NCBI GenBank assembly: GCA_023388635.1
Contig: JAEWFW010000043.1
Coordinates: 62,001 to 126,000, forward strand
Source of the DNA: Bacillota bacterium
Lineage (GTDB): Bacteria > Bacillota > Bacilli > Desulfuribacillales > Desulfuribacillaceae
Direction of reading: 5' to 3'
DNA: 64,000 nt
In this document: in pieces, positions 32,969 through 42,029 of the stretch
Position numbering within the stretch: the first letter of the stretch is position 1
Layout: the number at the start of each line of letters is the position of its first letter
Program-made: the position numbers and the translations under genes
The notes under the pieces: generated by a model
The model's input: the letters and a program-made list of their open reading frames with translations, nothing else
The model's database searches: none
What the model was told of the DNA's origin: nothing

Positions 32969-35836
32969 CTAATTTTCTAAAACATCCGCTTGTCTCGCTT
33001 GCTCCATCCGCGCGTAATCCCGTTCCAGCACAGGTCGCAAGAATTGTCCGGTATACGATTTTGCTGCTTTAATAACTTGTTCAGGCGTTCCTGTGACGAC
33101 GATTTTTCCGCCGCCATCGCCGCCTTCCGGTCCCAAGTCGATGATGTGATCGGCGACTTTAATGACATCGAGATTGTGCTCAATTACCAACACTGTGTCA
33201 CCGTTATCCACCAGACGCTGTAATACATCTAGTAACCTGCTGATATCGTCAATATGCAGCCCGGTCGTCGGTTCGTCGAGAATATACAACGTTTTCCCCG
33301 TACTGCGGCGGTACAATTCAGAGGCAAGTTTCACGCGCTGTGCTTCTCCGCCCGAGAGTGTCGTCGCAGGCTGTCCCAAACGGATATAGCCCAAGCCCAC
33401 ATCATAGATTGTCTGCAATTTTCGTTGAATTTTCGGAATATTCTTAAAAAACTCCAATGCGTCTTCGACAGTCATGTCAAGCACATCGGCAATCGTCTTG
33501 CCTTTATATTTCACTTCCAATGTCTCTCGATTATAGCGCTTGCCTTTGCAAACTTCGCAAGGAATGTAGACATCAGGCAGAAAATGCATCTCAATTTTGA
33601 TAATTCCGTCTCCGCGGCATGCCTCGCAGCGCCCGCCTTTGACATTGAAGCTAAAACGCCCTTTTTTGTAACCGCGCACCTTCGCTTCCGTCGCATTGGA
33701 AAATACGTCTCGGATATCATCGAATACACCGGTATACGTCGCCGGATTCGAGCGAGGGGTCCGTCCAATCGGCGACTGGTCGACATCGACAACCTTATCT
33801 AAATGCTCTAAACCGGTAATCGCCTCATATTTGCCCGGTTTCTGCTTCGAACGCTGCAATTCCTTCGCCAATCCCTTGTGCAGAATTTCATTGACAAGTG
33901 TACTCTTACCTGAACCAGACACCCCTGTGACGCAGGTAAATACCCCTAATGGAATATCGACCGTCACTTTCTTTAGATTGTTCTCTTCCGCTTTGCAAAC
34001 CGTCAAATATTTGCCGTTCGGTTGGCGGCGCTGTTCCGGCAAGGCGATGAATTTCCGTCCGCTCAAATATTGCCCGGTGATCGACGTCTCATGCCGGCAT
34101 ACTTGCTCAGGAGTCCCTTCCGCTACGACCATACCGCCGTGGATGCCCGCACCCGGACCAATATCAATGATCCAGTCTGCCGCCAGCATCGTGTCTTCGT
34201 CATGCTCGACTACGATCAGAGTATTCCCCAGATCACGCATCCGCTCCAATGTCGCAATTAAGCGATTGTTGTCCCGTTGATGCAATCCGATACTCGGCTC
34301 GTCCAGGATATATAGCACACCCATCAAGGAAGAACCAATCTGTGTCGCTAAGCGAATTCTCTGTGCTTCTCCGCCCGATAGCGTTCCGGCTGATCGACCG
34401 AGGTTTAAATAATCAAGACCCACATCACGCAAAAATCCCAAACGCTCCTGAATCTCTTTCAAAATTAACCGGGCAATTGCCATCTCTTTATCAGTCAATT
34501 CCAATGTCTCAAAAAAATCTACTGCTTCACGAATCGTAAAATTCGTCACCTGAGCAATATTTTTCTGATTCACATACACCGCCAAACTTTGCGGCTTCAA
34601 GCGCTGCCCCTTACATTTAGGACATGGACGCGAACTCATAAACCCTTCGATGAAATCGCGCACGTAATCGGATGCCGTTTCGCGGTACCGCCGTTCAAGA
34701 TTCGTAACCACGCCCTCGAACTTCACTTTGCTCGTGCGGCGTTCACCAAAGTCATTCTCATAATGGAAATCGATGACCGCATCGGCACCTCGCAATACAA
34801 TCGCCCGCTGTTCTTCAGGCAACAACCTCCAAGGTACAGCCGTATTAATGCCAAAATGGCGGCATGCCGATTGCAGCAATTGCGGATAGTAGTTCGACAC
34901 CGTTCCCGCCCAAGGCACAACAACCCCCTCGTCAATCGAAAGTTTATCATCGAGGATGATTAAATCTTCGTCGACAATCATATTCGTCCCCAAACCGGTG
35001 CATGCCTCGCAAGCGCCGAAGGGACTGTTAAAGGAAAACATCCGTGGCGCCAATTCTTCACTGCTATATCCGCATTCCGGGCAAGCGAGTTTCTGACTGA
35101 ACAGCAACTCCTCTTGACCGATCACATCGACCAGCAATAACCCGTCCGATAATCCCAAAGCCGTTTCAAACGAATCAGCTAAACGGCTCTCAATATCAGG
35201 TTTGATGACGATTCGATCGACGACTACTTCAATCGTGTGTTTCTTATTTTTCTCCAACTTCGGCACTTCTGTAATATCGTGTATCTCACCGTTGACGCGC
35301 ACGCGCACATAGCCGTCCTTCTGAATCTGCTCCAGTACTTTCATATGCTCACCCTTGCGCCCGCGAATGATCGGCGCAAGAATCTGAATTTTTGTCTTTT
35401 CCGGCAACGTCAGTACATGATCGACCATCTGTTCAATCGTCTGTGTCGCGATCGGTATATCGCAGTTCGGACAGTATGGTCTGCCAATTCTCGCAAACAG
35501 CAAACGCAAGTAGTCGTATATCTCCGTCACTGTTCCGACCGTTGAGCGCGGATTGCGGCTGGTCGTCTTCTGATCGATGGAAATTGCCGGTGACAACCCA
35601 TCAATCGAATCGACATCAGGTTTGTCCATCTGCCCCAAAAACTGACGGGCATACGCCGACAATGACTCCACATAGCGGCGTTGTCCTTCTGCATAAATCG
35701 TATCGAAGGCGAGTGAAGACTTCCCTGAACCGCTCAAGCCGGTCAAAACGACAAACTTATCCCTCGGTATCGTAATATCAATATTTTTAAGGTTATGGGC
35801 ACGCGCCCCTTTTACTATAATGTTCTCTAAAGCCAT
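32969..35836 (-). CDS. uvrA: Excinuclease ABC subunit UvrA
   Basis: DNA-damage-recognition ATPase of nucleotide excision repair; 955 residues with two ABC modules. Module 1 has Walker A GLSGSGKSSLAFD (about residue 33) and SGGEAQRIRLATQIG. Module 2 has GVSGSGKSTLVNEILHK and SGGEAQRVKLASEL. Zinc-binding cysteines are seen in CPECGYSSEE and CEACTG, and in CEACRGDG and CEVCKGKRYN. The ATG starts downstream of uvrB after 132 bases that hold a degenerate repeat. Confidence 0.98.
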   Translation of the reverse strand: MALENIIVKGARAHNLKNIDITIPRDKFVVLTGLSGSGKSSLAFDTIYAEGQRRYVESLSAYARQFLGQMDKPDVDSIDGLSPAISIDQKTTSRNPRSTVGTVTEIYDYLRLLFARIGRPYCPNCDIPIATQTIEQMVDHVLTLPEKTKIQILAPIIRGRKGEHMKVLEQIQKDGYVRVRVNGEIHDITEVPKLEKNKKHTIEVVVDRIVIKPDIESRLADSFETALGLSDGLLLVDVIGQEELLFSQKLACPECGYSSEELAPRMFSFNSPFGACEACTGLGTNMIVDEDLIILDDKLSIDEGVVVPWAGTVSNYYPQLLQSACRHFGINTAVPWRLLPEEQRAIVLRGADAVIDFHYENDFGERRTSKVKFEGVVTNLERRYRETASDYVRDFIEGFMSSRPCPKCKGQRLKPQSLAVYVNQKNIAQVTNFTIREAVDFFETLELTDKEMAIARLILKEIQERLGFLRDVGLDYLNLGRSAGTLSGGEAQRIRLATQIGSSLMGVLYILDEPSIGLHQRDNNRLIATLERMRDLGNTLIVVEHDEDTMLAADWIIDIGPGAGIHGGMVVAEGTPEQVCRHETSITGQYLSGRKFIALPEQRRQPNGKYLTVCKAEENNLKKVTVDIPLGVFTCVTGVSGSGKSTLVNEILHKGLAKELQRSKQKPGKYEAITGLEHLDKVVDVDQSPIGRTPRSNPATYTGVFDDIRDVFSNATEAKVRGYKKGRFSFNVKGGRCEACRGDGIIKIEMHFLPDVYIPCEVCKGKRYNRETLEVKYKGKTIADVLDMTVEDALEFFKNIPKIQRKLQTIYDVGLGYIRLGQPATTLSGGEAQRVKLASELYRRSTGKTLYILDEPTTGLHIDDISRLLDVLQRLVDNGDTVLVIEHNLDVIKVADHIIDLGPEGGDGGGKIVVTGTPEQVIKAAKSYTGQFLRPVLERDYARMEQARQADVLEN

Positions 35837-35920
35837 GACTCTACCTTCACCTACCCCAGTTGATTATCTAATTCCTATCTATTTTCTATTGTCCATCTAC
35901 AAGTTTGCAATTACAACTAC

Positions 35921-35972
35921 AGTTCACAATTACAATGCTCCATTACAGCATGAACTTACAATGTCCCATTAT
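35921..35972. repeat. 26-base degenerate tandem repeat over the uvrB stop codon
   Basis: Copies at 35921-35946 and 35947-35972 share the core TTACAATG-NN-CCATTA and match at about 17 of 26 bases. The second core contains the uvrB stop (35969-35971). Confidence 0.65.
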
Positions 35973-37942
35973 AATTCGCCTTTTAACTCTATCATTAAAT
36001 CGCGCAACTCCGCGGCTCGTTCAAACTGCAAGTCCTTGGCCGCCTGTTTCATTTGCTGCTCCAAGCGTTCCACGTATGCGCGTTTCTCCTGTTTGCTCAT
36101 TGTATCTAACGGATTCGTCGGCAAATAATCGGCTTTTTCCTCGGCAACTTTCGTCGCTTCGATGACATCACGGACGCTCTTGGAAATCGTCTGCGGTTCA
36201 ATACCATGCTGTTCGTTAAATTCCATCTGAATTGCCCGGCGGCGTGCCGTCTCCTCGATGGCAATCGTCATCGCCTTTGTCATTTTATCTCCGTACATGA
36301 TCACTGTACCGTTGACATTGCGCGCCGCTCGACCAATTGTCTGGATCAAGGAACGCTCACCGCGTAAAAACCCTTCCTTGTCCGCATCCAAAATCGCCAC
36401 CAATGACACTTCCGGCAAATCAAGCCCCTCACGCAACAAGTTAATTCCAATCAGCACGTCAAAAACACCGAGACGGAGTTCACGCAATATCTGCATCCGT
36501 TCAATCGTCTTGATCTCCGAGTGCAAATAGCGTACTTTCAGTTCCAAATCTCCCATATAGCTCGTCAAGTCTTCCGACATCTTCTTCGTCAACGTCGTGA
36601 CGAGTACGCGCTCCTTCTGTGCGACACGCAGGCGTATTTCGTGGATCAAATCGTCAATTTGCCCACTCGTCGGACGCACATGGATGACTGGATCAAGCAA
36701 GCCCGTAGGACGAATAATTTGCTCAATCACTGCCTTAGAGTGTTCCCCCTCATAAGGACCCGGTGTTGCCGATACGAACACCGCCTGTTTAACCTTCTGC
36801 TCAAATTCATCAAACTTCAAGGGACGGTTGTCTGCCGCCGAAGGCAGGCGAAATCCGTGATCGATCAACGTCATTTTGCGTGAACGGTCTCCCTCGTACA
36901 TGCCCCGCACTTGCGGCAATGTGACGTGCGATTCATCGACGATCAACAGCCAATCATCAGGAAAATAGTCGAGCAACGTGTACGGCGTCGATCCGGCTTC
37001 CCGTCCAGTTAGATGGCGTGAATAGTTCTCAACGCCTGATACAAAACCCATTTCGTTCATCATCTCTATATCGTAACGCGTCCGCTGTTCCAGCCGCTGT
37101 GCCTCTAATAATTTACCTTGATCGCGTAACGACTGCAGTCGCTCTTCTAACTCTTGCTCAATCGATACGAGCGCTCGCTTCATATTATCCTCGGTCGTGA
37201 CAAAGTGCGACGCCGGAAAAATAGCGATGTGCTGGCGCTCAGCGATAATTTCACCCGTCAGCACATCAATTTCCGTAATACGATCAATTTCATCACCGAA
37301 AAATTCAATCCGTACAGCATGTTCACTGCGGGACGCCGGGAAAATTTCCACTGTATCTCCGCGCACCCGGAATGTACCACGCGTAAAGCTGATATCGTTG
37401 CGATCATATTGCACAGCAACTAAGCGACGCAATATATCGTCACGATTCAATTCCATACCTACCCGCAGGGAAACGACAAGTTCCCGATATTCTTGCGGCG
37501 ACCCCAAACCGTAGATACAGGAAACGCTGGCGACGATAATCACATCCTGGCGCTCGAACAGCGCACTCGTCGCCGAGTGACGCAGTTTATCAATCTCATC
37601 ATTAATTTGCGCGTCTTTCTCTATATACGTATCGGAGTGCGGGATATACGCTTCCGGCTGGTAGTAGTCGTAATAACTGACAAAATACTCAACAGCATTG
37701 TTCGGAAAGAACTCTTTAAATTCACTGCATAACTGTGCCGCCAATGTTTTATTGTGAGCCAATACCAATGTTGGACGATTAAGTTGTGCAATCACATGTG
37801 CCATCGTAAATGTTTTCCCAGAACCGGTAGCACCAAGCAATGTAGAAAACTTGTACCGATCCTCTTGTAGTGTCTTCACCAACTGCTCAATTGCCTTTGG
37901 CTGATCACCTTTAGGCTGGTAATTCGAGATCACTTCAAACAT
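35969..37942 (-). CDS. uvrB: Excinuclease ABC subunit UvrB
   Basis: Helicase-like damage-verification subunit that joins UvrA and UvrC. Visible are Walker A LGATGSGKTFTMAHV (about residue 37), the beta-hairpin YYDYYQPEAYIP, the helicase motif DESHVTLPQ, and INLLREGLDLPEVSLVAILD with RAARN. The C-terminal UVR motif is near LQFERAAELRDLM. The length of 657 is typical. The first gene of uvrBA; a promoter is at 37995-38024. I looked for a LexA box of the CGAAC-N4-GTTCG form and found at most a half site. Confidence 0.98.
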   Translation of the reverse strand: MFEVISNYQPKGDQPKAIEQLVKTLQEDRYKFSTLLGATGSGKTFTMAHVIAQLNRPTLVLAHNKTLAAQLCSEFKEFFPNNAVEYFVSYYDYYQPEAYIPHSDTYIEKDAQINDEIDKLRHSATSALFERQDVIIVASVSCIYGLGSPQEYRELVVSLRVGMELNRDDILRRLVAVQYDRNDISFTRGTFRVRGDTVEIFPASRSEHAVRIEFFGDEIDRITEIDVLTGEIIAERQHIAIFPASHFVTTEDNMKRALVSIEQELEERLQSLRDQGKLLEAQRLEQRTRYDIEMMNEMGFVSGVENYSRHLTGREAGSTPYTLLDYFPDDWLLIVDESHVTLPQVRGMYEGDRSRKMTLIDHGFRLPSAADNRPLKFDEFEQKVKQAVFVSATPGPYEGEHSKAVIEQIIRPTGLLDPVIHVRPTSGQIDDLIHEIRLRVAQKERVLVTTLTKKMSEDLTSYMGDLELKVRYLHSEIKTIERMQILRELRLGVFDVLIGINLLREGLDLPEVSLVAILDADKEGFLRGERSLIQTIGRAARNVNGTVIMYGDKMTKAMTIAIEETARRRAIQMEFNEQHGIEPQTISKSVRDVIEATKVAEEKADYLPTNPLDTMSKQEKRAYVERLEQQMKQAAKDLQFERAAELRDLMIELKGEL

Positions 37943-37994
37943 TCCGCCGCTTCCTCTCTTCGTTTGCTCATTTACACCAAGTTAATCAAATTAA

Positions 37995-38024
37995 ATTATA
38001 TCATATTTAAATGAGACAAGTAAA
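37995..38024 (-). promoter_or_regulatory. uvrBA promoter, TTTACT-18-TATAAT
   Basis: Minus strand TTTACT at 38019-38024, an 18-base spacer and perfect TATAAT at 37995-38000, preceded by TGA (extended -10). The rest of the 259-base gap 37943-38201 holds AT-rich sequence and the terminator of the neighbouring gene. Confidence 0.7.
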
Positions 38025-38132
38025 TTTGACACGTTCTAAATGCATCTTCGTAACCTGCATTTCCATATATGTTAAGTTTCTATATATTGTTAATTTCTGT
38101 ACTGCTAAATTGCTGCATATGTTGATATGTCG

Positions 38133-38173
38133 AAAAGGACTTGTCACCTGTGATGTATACAAGTGCCAAGCCC
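38133..38173 (-). terminator. Terminator after the CheW-like gene
   Basis: On the minus strand GGGCTTGGCAC (38163-38173) pairs with GTGACAAGTCC (38137-38147) with one or two mismatches, then TTTT. Confidence 0.75.
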
Positions 38174-38201
38174 TTTAAAATCCTCTATGTAGTGTCTTTG
38201 C

Positions 38202-38999
38202 CTATGCTTCCGCGGCGATTTCATCGACTTTGAGAAGTTTGACGACATCCAACAAAATAATAATACGCTTATCGAGGTGGATCAGTGATTTAATATAATC
38301 AGTCGCTTCCGAATACTCAAGATCGGGAGCTGCTTCAATCCGGTTATTATTGACTGTCAAAACGTCCTTGGCTCCATCAACGACGAAGCCGACTTCCATC
38401 GTATCATGTCGACAAATAATAATTCTCGTCGCATCTGTCGTCTCCGTAAGTTGCTGAGAAAATTTGTATTTGAGGTCGATGACTGGAATGACGATCCCGC
38501 GCAAATTAATCACGCCGAGAATATAGGTCGGCATATTGGGAACTCTAGTAATTTTTATACTGCGTTCAATCGACATCACGTAATCGACAGGCAGCGCAAA
38601 TTCCTCTGTGCCGACTTGAAAGACGATATATTTCTTCTCTACTTCTTCTACTTGTTTTGCTTCCTGAACCGGTTGCGTCTTCACCGCTTCAACGACTGCT
38701 GTAGACGCAATTTCTTCTGCTGATTTTGGCGTATTGTCAGCGTGCATTTCCATGACGACATTGTCAATTTCCGATATGTTCTGTATATCCCCAAGAATGT
38801 CGTGTTCTGCTTCCTGCGTTGTATAGATGATTTCGAAAGTATTGCCAAAATCGCCTTGCTCAAGCTGTTCCATACCCGGTGTTGTCGAAATAATTTCGCC
38901 GTACTCCTGTAATTTTGCCAATACCATGTATGCGCGGACACCTTTTAACTGCGTATCCTTTAAAAGACTGATCTGAATCTTATATACTTGTGATTCCAT
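38202..38999 (-). CDS. CheW-like chemotaxis adaptor with N-terminal CheA P2-like domain
   Basis: A 265-residue protein in two parts. Residues about 1-90 (YKIQISLLKDTQLKGVRAY, EYGEIISTTPGMEQLEQGDF, NISEIDNVVM) resemble the P2 domain of Bacillota CheA kinases, which binds CheY/CheB. After a charged linker (about 90-125), residues 125-262 form a CheW domain (FQVGTEEFALPVDYVMSIE, ITRVPNMPTYILGVINLRG, VIPVIDLKYKF, KRIIILLDVVKLL). There is no kinase, dimerisation or phosphotransfer domain, so this is not a truncated CheA. It is expected to couple receptors to CheA while offering a response-regulator docking site; that is inference. It ends in a terminator and may have an extended -10 promoter at 39052. 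Confidence 0.85.
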   Translation of the reverse strand: MESQVYKIQISLLKDTQLKGVRAYMVLAKLQEYGEIISTTPGMEQLEQGDFGNTFEIIYTTQEAEHDILGDIQNISEIDNVVMEMHADNTPKSAEEIASTAVVEAVKTQPVQEAKQVEEVEKKYIVFQVGTEEFALPVDYVMSIERSIKITRVPNMPTYILGVINLRGIVIPVIDLKYKFSQQLTETTDATRIIICRHDTMEVGFVVDGAKDVLTVNNNRIEAAPDLEYSEATDYIKSLIHLDKRIIILLDVVKLLKVDEIAAEA

Positions 39000-39051
39000 C
39001 AGCTAATTCAACCTCCCCACTTCCGTTTGTTTGCTTCGCCCATTGTCTATA

Positions 39052-39060
39052 ATTCTACCA
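39052..39060 (-). promoter_or_regulatory. Possible extended -10 promoter of the CheW-like gene
   Basis: Minus strand TGGTAGAAT with TAGAAT at 39052-39057, about 55 bases before the start. No convincing -35 box. Confidence 0.4.
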
Positions 39061-39096
39061 TGTTTCATCATGCGTTTACCAGTAGATTTTGTACAC

Positions 39097-40296
39097 TTAA
39101 TCACCGATTTTCATATATTTCGTCGCTTGTTCGTCATCAGGTACGAAAATGATACCGAAAGAATGGTGTTCTCCCTGATAAAGTGGCGTCTGTAGGAATT
39201 TGATTTCCTTGTGCAGATTCTCCACTTCCATTTTTACGTATACAGGCTGCGAAGCAACGGCATCGTACAGCTCCGTTTGATCATTGACTTCTACACCATT
39301 GACTTTCATAACCACTTCCCCTGATTGTAGACCCAACTTCGCTGCCGTGCTATCCCGCAAAACTGCCAGTATGCGCATCCCACGCTCCGGTCTGCTGTAC
39401 AAAGCGCGCTCCAACATCTCATTGCGTCGTCCAATCATGACAATCGCTTCATAAGCACCGATCACGAAAACAGAAGCGCTCAACAATATCCACGGTGAAT
39501 AGTTTACAGTGTAAGCAAATGTGAACAGAACGCCAGCATAGATCATCAGTAACCCGGCTGTCTGCCGTGACTTTTGCTTTGGGGTTCTCGATATGGCAAG
39601 ATCACCATATCCCAATACGACGGGAAGAGGGAATATACCGAGCACAATACCGGCTAGCGGCGACAATTCGATTGTCGTTCCCGGTTGCGATGCAATGAAC
39701 ACAAACAGGGGAAGCAGCCACATTTTCTGTATGTGAAACGCGCCGACCAACTGTCCACGTTTACTCTTGACAAATATTGGGCTGGCTTTGTTTCCCCCGT
39801 CAAGCCAAATTAAAATTGCTTCTGCTATTTGTAATATAGCAATCACTGCAATAATCGACGCCATATTCAAATAGCCGATACCTTCCCAGATGGTCCCCAG
39901 AACCGGAAGCTCTGACCCTTGCTTCCACATTTTCGAGACAAATGCGATAATCCCTAACATCCCGGTAATATATGGAAAGCATACAAAGCGATTGCGTATG
40001 ACGACAATCAGTACAGCGACAATCCAGATATATAAGGCATCATAGACACTGAGTGTGACCTTCAGCGATACCGATGCGACACTGGCAAGCACACCGATTA
40101 ATATTCCATATCCTAACGATAGCAAAGTTTGTTCGGTTACAGATGTAACACGTACAGAGTGAATTTTCCGCTCGTTATTAACTGCCCTCTGGTACTGGAA
40201 AATCATCATGATGACCGCCAAATATACCAAGGGATTTAAGACGAGATACAGCATATGATCGAAAATTGCCAAGTCCATTTCTGCAAACGGAAACAT
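39097..40296 (-). CDS. minJ: MinJ-like multi-pass membrane PDZ protein
   Basis: In B. subtilis MinJ bridges the pole protein DivIVA to MinD and so positions cell division. The 399-residue product has about seven or eight hydrophobic segments over residues 10-300. A C-terminal PDZ domain (about 300-375) follows, with MRILAVLRDSTAAKLGLQSG and VNGVEVNDQTELYDAV. The start is ATG 40296 after GGGAGG. Position supports the name: B. subtilis minJ is also next to a Ctp protease and near ftsEX. The family is divergent, so the functional claim is weaker than the family claim. Confidence 0.78.
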   Translation of the reverse strand: MFPFAEMDLAIFDHMLYLVLNPLVYLAVIMMIFQYQRAVNNERKIHSVRVTSVTEQTLLSLGYGILIGVLASVASVSLKVTLSVYDALYIWIVAVLIVVIRNRFVCFPYITGMLGIIAFVSKMWKQGSELPVLGTIWEGIGYLNMASIIAVIAILQIAEAILIWLDGGNKASPIFVKSKRGQLVGAFHIQKMWLLPLFVFIASQPGTTIELSPLAGIVLGIFPLPVVLGYGDLAISRTPKQKSRQTAGLLMIYAGVLFTFAYTVNYSPWILLSASVFVIGAYEAIVMIGRRNEMLERALYSRPERGMRILAVLRDSTAAKLGLQSGEVVMKVNGVEVNDQTELYDAVASQPVYVKMEVENLHKEIKFLQTPLYQGEHHSFGIIFVPDDEQATKYMKIGD

Positions 40297-40321
40297 CTCT
40301 GTTCCTCCCATTTCGTCAGCC

Positions 40322-41725
40322 TTATTGCTTTACTTGCGATTTTATCACTTCAACAGCTTTCACCAATTGTGTGTCGGAATTTTCCAGCGTCTTGATAACT
40401 GCATCATTGATCGCCGCGGCTTCTTTCTCTGTCACGATCCCTGTCATCGCCAGTCCGTTAGCCGACTGAAAATCTGTCACTGCTTTTTCTGTCTGGCGAC
40501 TAAAATACCCGTCTGTACGCCCTGTATCATATCCCAGATGCTGCAACATTACTTGCAAGCTGCGCACATGCGTATTGTTATTATCGTATTGCAGTGTCTC
40601 GTCTGCCGGCAGGCGCGGCACCGTGAATACTTCCGGCAGCTCTACTACGTGATTAGGAATAACTCCCTTCTGATGAACCCAGTTACCTTCCGGTGTCAGC
40701 CATTTGGCAATCGTAAATTTGATCTCACTGCCATCTTTAAAGCGTTCCATTGTCTGTACGGAACCTTTCCCGTAAGAATCGACTCCTACAACCTGGTAAC
40801 CCGCCGACTCCTGCAAGGCAGCCGCCAAGATTTCAGACGCACTAGCACTGCCTTTGTCGACAATGACAACGACAGGAACGAGTTCTTTTTCCAGCGTAGA
40901 GTGAATGACTTCTTTATTGCCGTCATGATCCTCTATTTGCATGATAATCCCTTTGTTCGGAATCAATAATTTACTAATTTCAACGACACTATCCAGTGTA
41001 CCACCGGGATTGTTGCGCACATCAACAATCAGTCCCTTCATACCCTGTTCTTGCAAATTCCAAAATTCTGTGGCAAATCTCTCCGCCGTTTTATGGGAAA
41101 ACTGCGTAATCTCAATTTTGCCGATTCCATCATCCAGCATATCTGCATAAACCGTTTCCAACGGTATCGTATCTCTGATCAATGAATACGCAATCGGTTC
41201 TTTATGACCTTCCCGTAAGATTTCGATGACGACAGTCGAGCCCTTCGGACCGCGAATTTTCAGCACTGCCTCAGTCAAAGAAAGTCCTTCCACCGATTCA
41301 CTATCAACCGATAGAATTATATCCCCAGGTATCAATCCGGAGCGTTCTGCCGGTGAACCTTTAATCGGCGATACAATCGTCACATTCTTGCCGTTCATCG
41401 TCACTTCTGCTCCGATGCCTTCGAAAGACGATTGCAGCGAACTGTCGAAATCCGCCGCTTCCGCCGGCGTCATATACGATGTATACGGATCGCCGATCGC
41501 ATCGAGCATCCCTTTAATGGCACCGTCAATTAAAGTCTCATCTGACACATCTTCTATGTATCGTTCTTGAATATGCTTATACGTTAAGCGCACTTTATCA
41601 AAATTCTGCGGATATTCCAAAGCACCGGAATTCGTTGCAAATGTCTGATAGAACATGGAGACACCGATACCCAATACAAAGAAAAACACAGCTAACAATA
41701 ACGACTTCCGAGAATTTTTTATCAT
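40322..41725 (-). CDS. Carboxyl-terminal processing protease (CtpA/CtpB type)
   Basis: S41 serine protease acting outside the membrane; in Bacillus CtpB signals in sporulation. The 467-residue product has a signal anchor (about 8-27), a PDZ domain (about 90-170, GIGAEVTMNGKNVTIVSPIK), and the protease core with catalytic Ser in KGSASASEILAAAL and Lys in VDSYGKGSVQT. A C-terminal peptidoglycan-binding domain (about 390-450) contains LQVMLQHLGYDTGRTDGYFS. The start is ATG 41725 after AGGGGTG; the frame to 41785 overlaps the promoter. A three-copy tandem array sits right above its promoter. Confidence 0.95.
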   Translation of the reverse strand: MIKNSRKSLLLAVFFFVLGIGVSMFYQTFATNSGALEYPQNFDKVRLTYKHIQERYIEDVSDETLIDGAIKGMLDAIGDPYTSYMTPAEAADFDSSLQSSFEGIGAEVTMNGKNVTIVSPIKGSPAERSGLIPGDIILSVDSESVEGLSLTEAVLKIRGPKGSTVVIEILREGHKEPIAYSLIRDTIPLETVYADMLDDGIGKIEITQFSHKTAERFATEFWNLQEQGMKGLIVDVRNNPGGTLDSVVEISKLLIPNKGIIMQIEDHDGNKEVIHSTLEKELVPVVVIVDKGSASASEILAAALQESAGYQVVGVDSYGKGSVQTMERFKDGSEIKFTIAKWLTPEGNWVHQKGVIPNHVVELPEVFTVPRLPADETLQYDNNNTHVRSLQVMLQHLGYDTGRTDGYFSRQTEKAVTDFQSANGLAMTGIVTEKEAAAINDAVIKTLENSDTQLVKAVEVIKSQVKQ

Positions 41726-41768
41726 CAAAACACCCCTATCCAATACTGACTGAATATCTACACAGTTT

Positions 41769-41796
41769 ATTCTACCAGAATTCATTCAGGAATCAA
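41769..41796 (-). promoter_or_regulatory. ctp promoter, TTGATT-16-TAGAAT
   Basis: Minus strand TTGATT at 41791-41796, a 16-base spacer and TAGAAT at 41769-41774 preceded by TGG. The tandem array begins four bases above the -35 box. Confidence 0.65.
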
Positions 41797-41800
41797 AGTA

Positions 41801-41996
41801 CAGAAAACTTGGTGAATCTAACCGCAGGGCAAGATGAACCTTAGTTGCACTTATGCTTTAGCGCAAAGAAAACTTGATGAATCCAACGTAAGTGCAGATG
41901 AATCCTAGTTGCACTTATGCTTTAGTGTACAGAAAACTTGGTGAATCTAACCGTATGGCAAGATGAACCCCTAGTTGCACTTATGCTTTTTAGCGC
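41801..41996. repeat. Three-copy 65-base tandem array above the ctp promoter
   Basis: Copies start at 41801, 41866 and 41930 and each runs 64-67 bases. Conserved blocks are AGAAAACTTG, TGAATC, AGATGAA and TAGTTGCACTTATGCTTT. Copies 1 and 3 are closer to each other than to copy 2. No reading frame is conserved, and there are no unique spacers, so this is not CRISPR. The array fills most of the 304-base gap 41726-42029 between the ctp gene and the M23 gene. Confidence 0.93.
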
Positions 41997-42002
41997 GACA
42001 AT

Positions 42003-42023
42003 AAAAAAAGGGCTATTGCCCTT
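42003..42023 (-). terminator. Terminator after the coiled-coil M23 gene
   Basis: AAGGGC-TATT-GCCCTT at 42008-42023, followed on the minus strand by a T run; it begins four bases past the stop codon. Confidence 0.88.
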
Positions 42024-42029
42024 ATTTTA

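Noticed and set aside
33696..34280. 194-codon plus-strand frame opposite uvrA
   Set aside because: A shadow of uvrA codons with low-complexity, Ser-rich translation and no binding site.
37943..38060. LexA box before uvrBA
   Set aside because: Only a half site (ACGTTC) is seen; the palindromic CGAAC-N4-GTTCG form is not present.
40325..40969. 214-codon plus-strand frame opposite the ctp gene
   Set aside because: Composition is typical of an antisense shadow; the minus-strand protease is unmistakable.
41801..41996. Considered as a CRISPR array
   Set aside because: Units are 64-67 bases, contiguous and without unique spacers; no cas genes are nearby.
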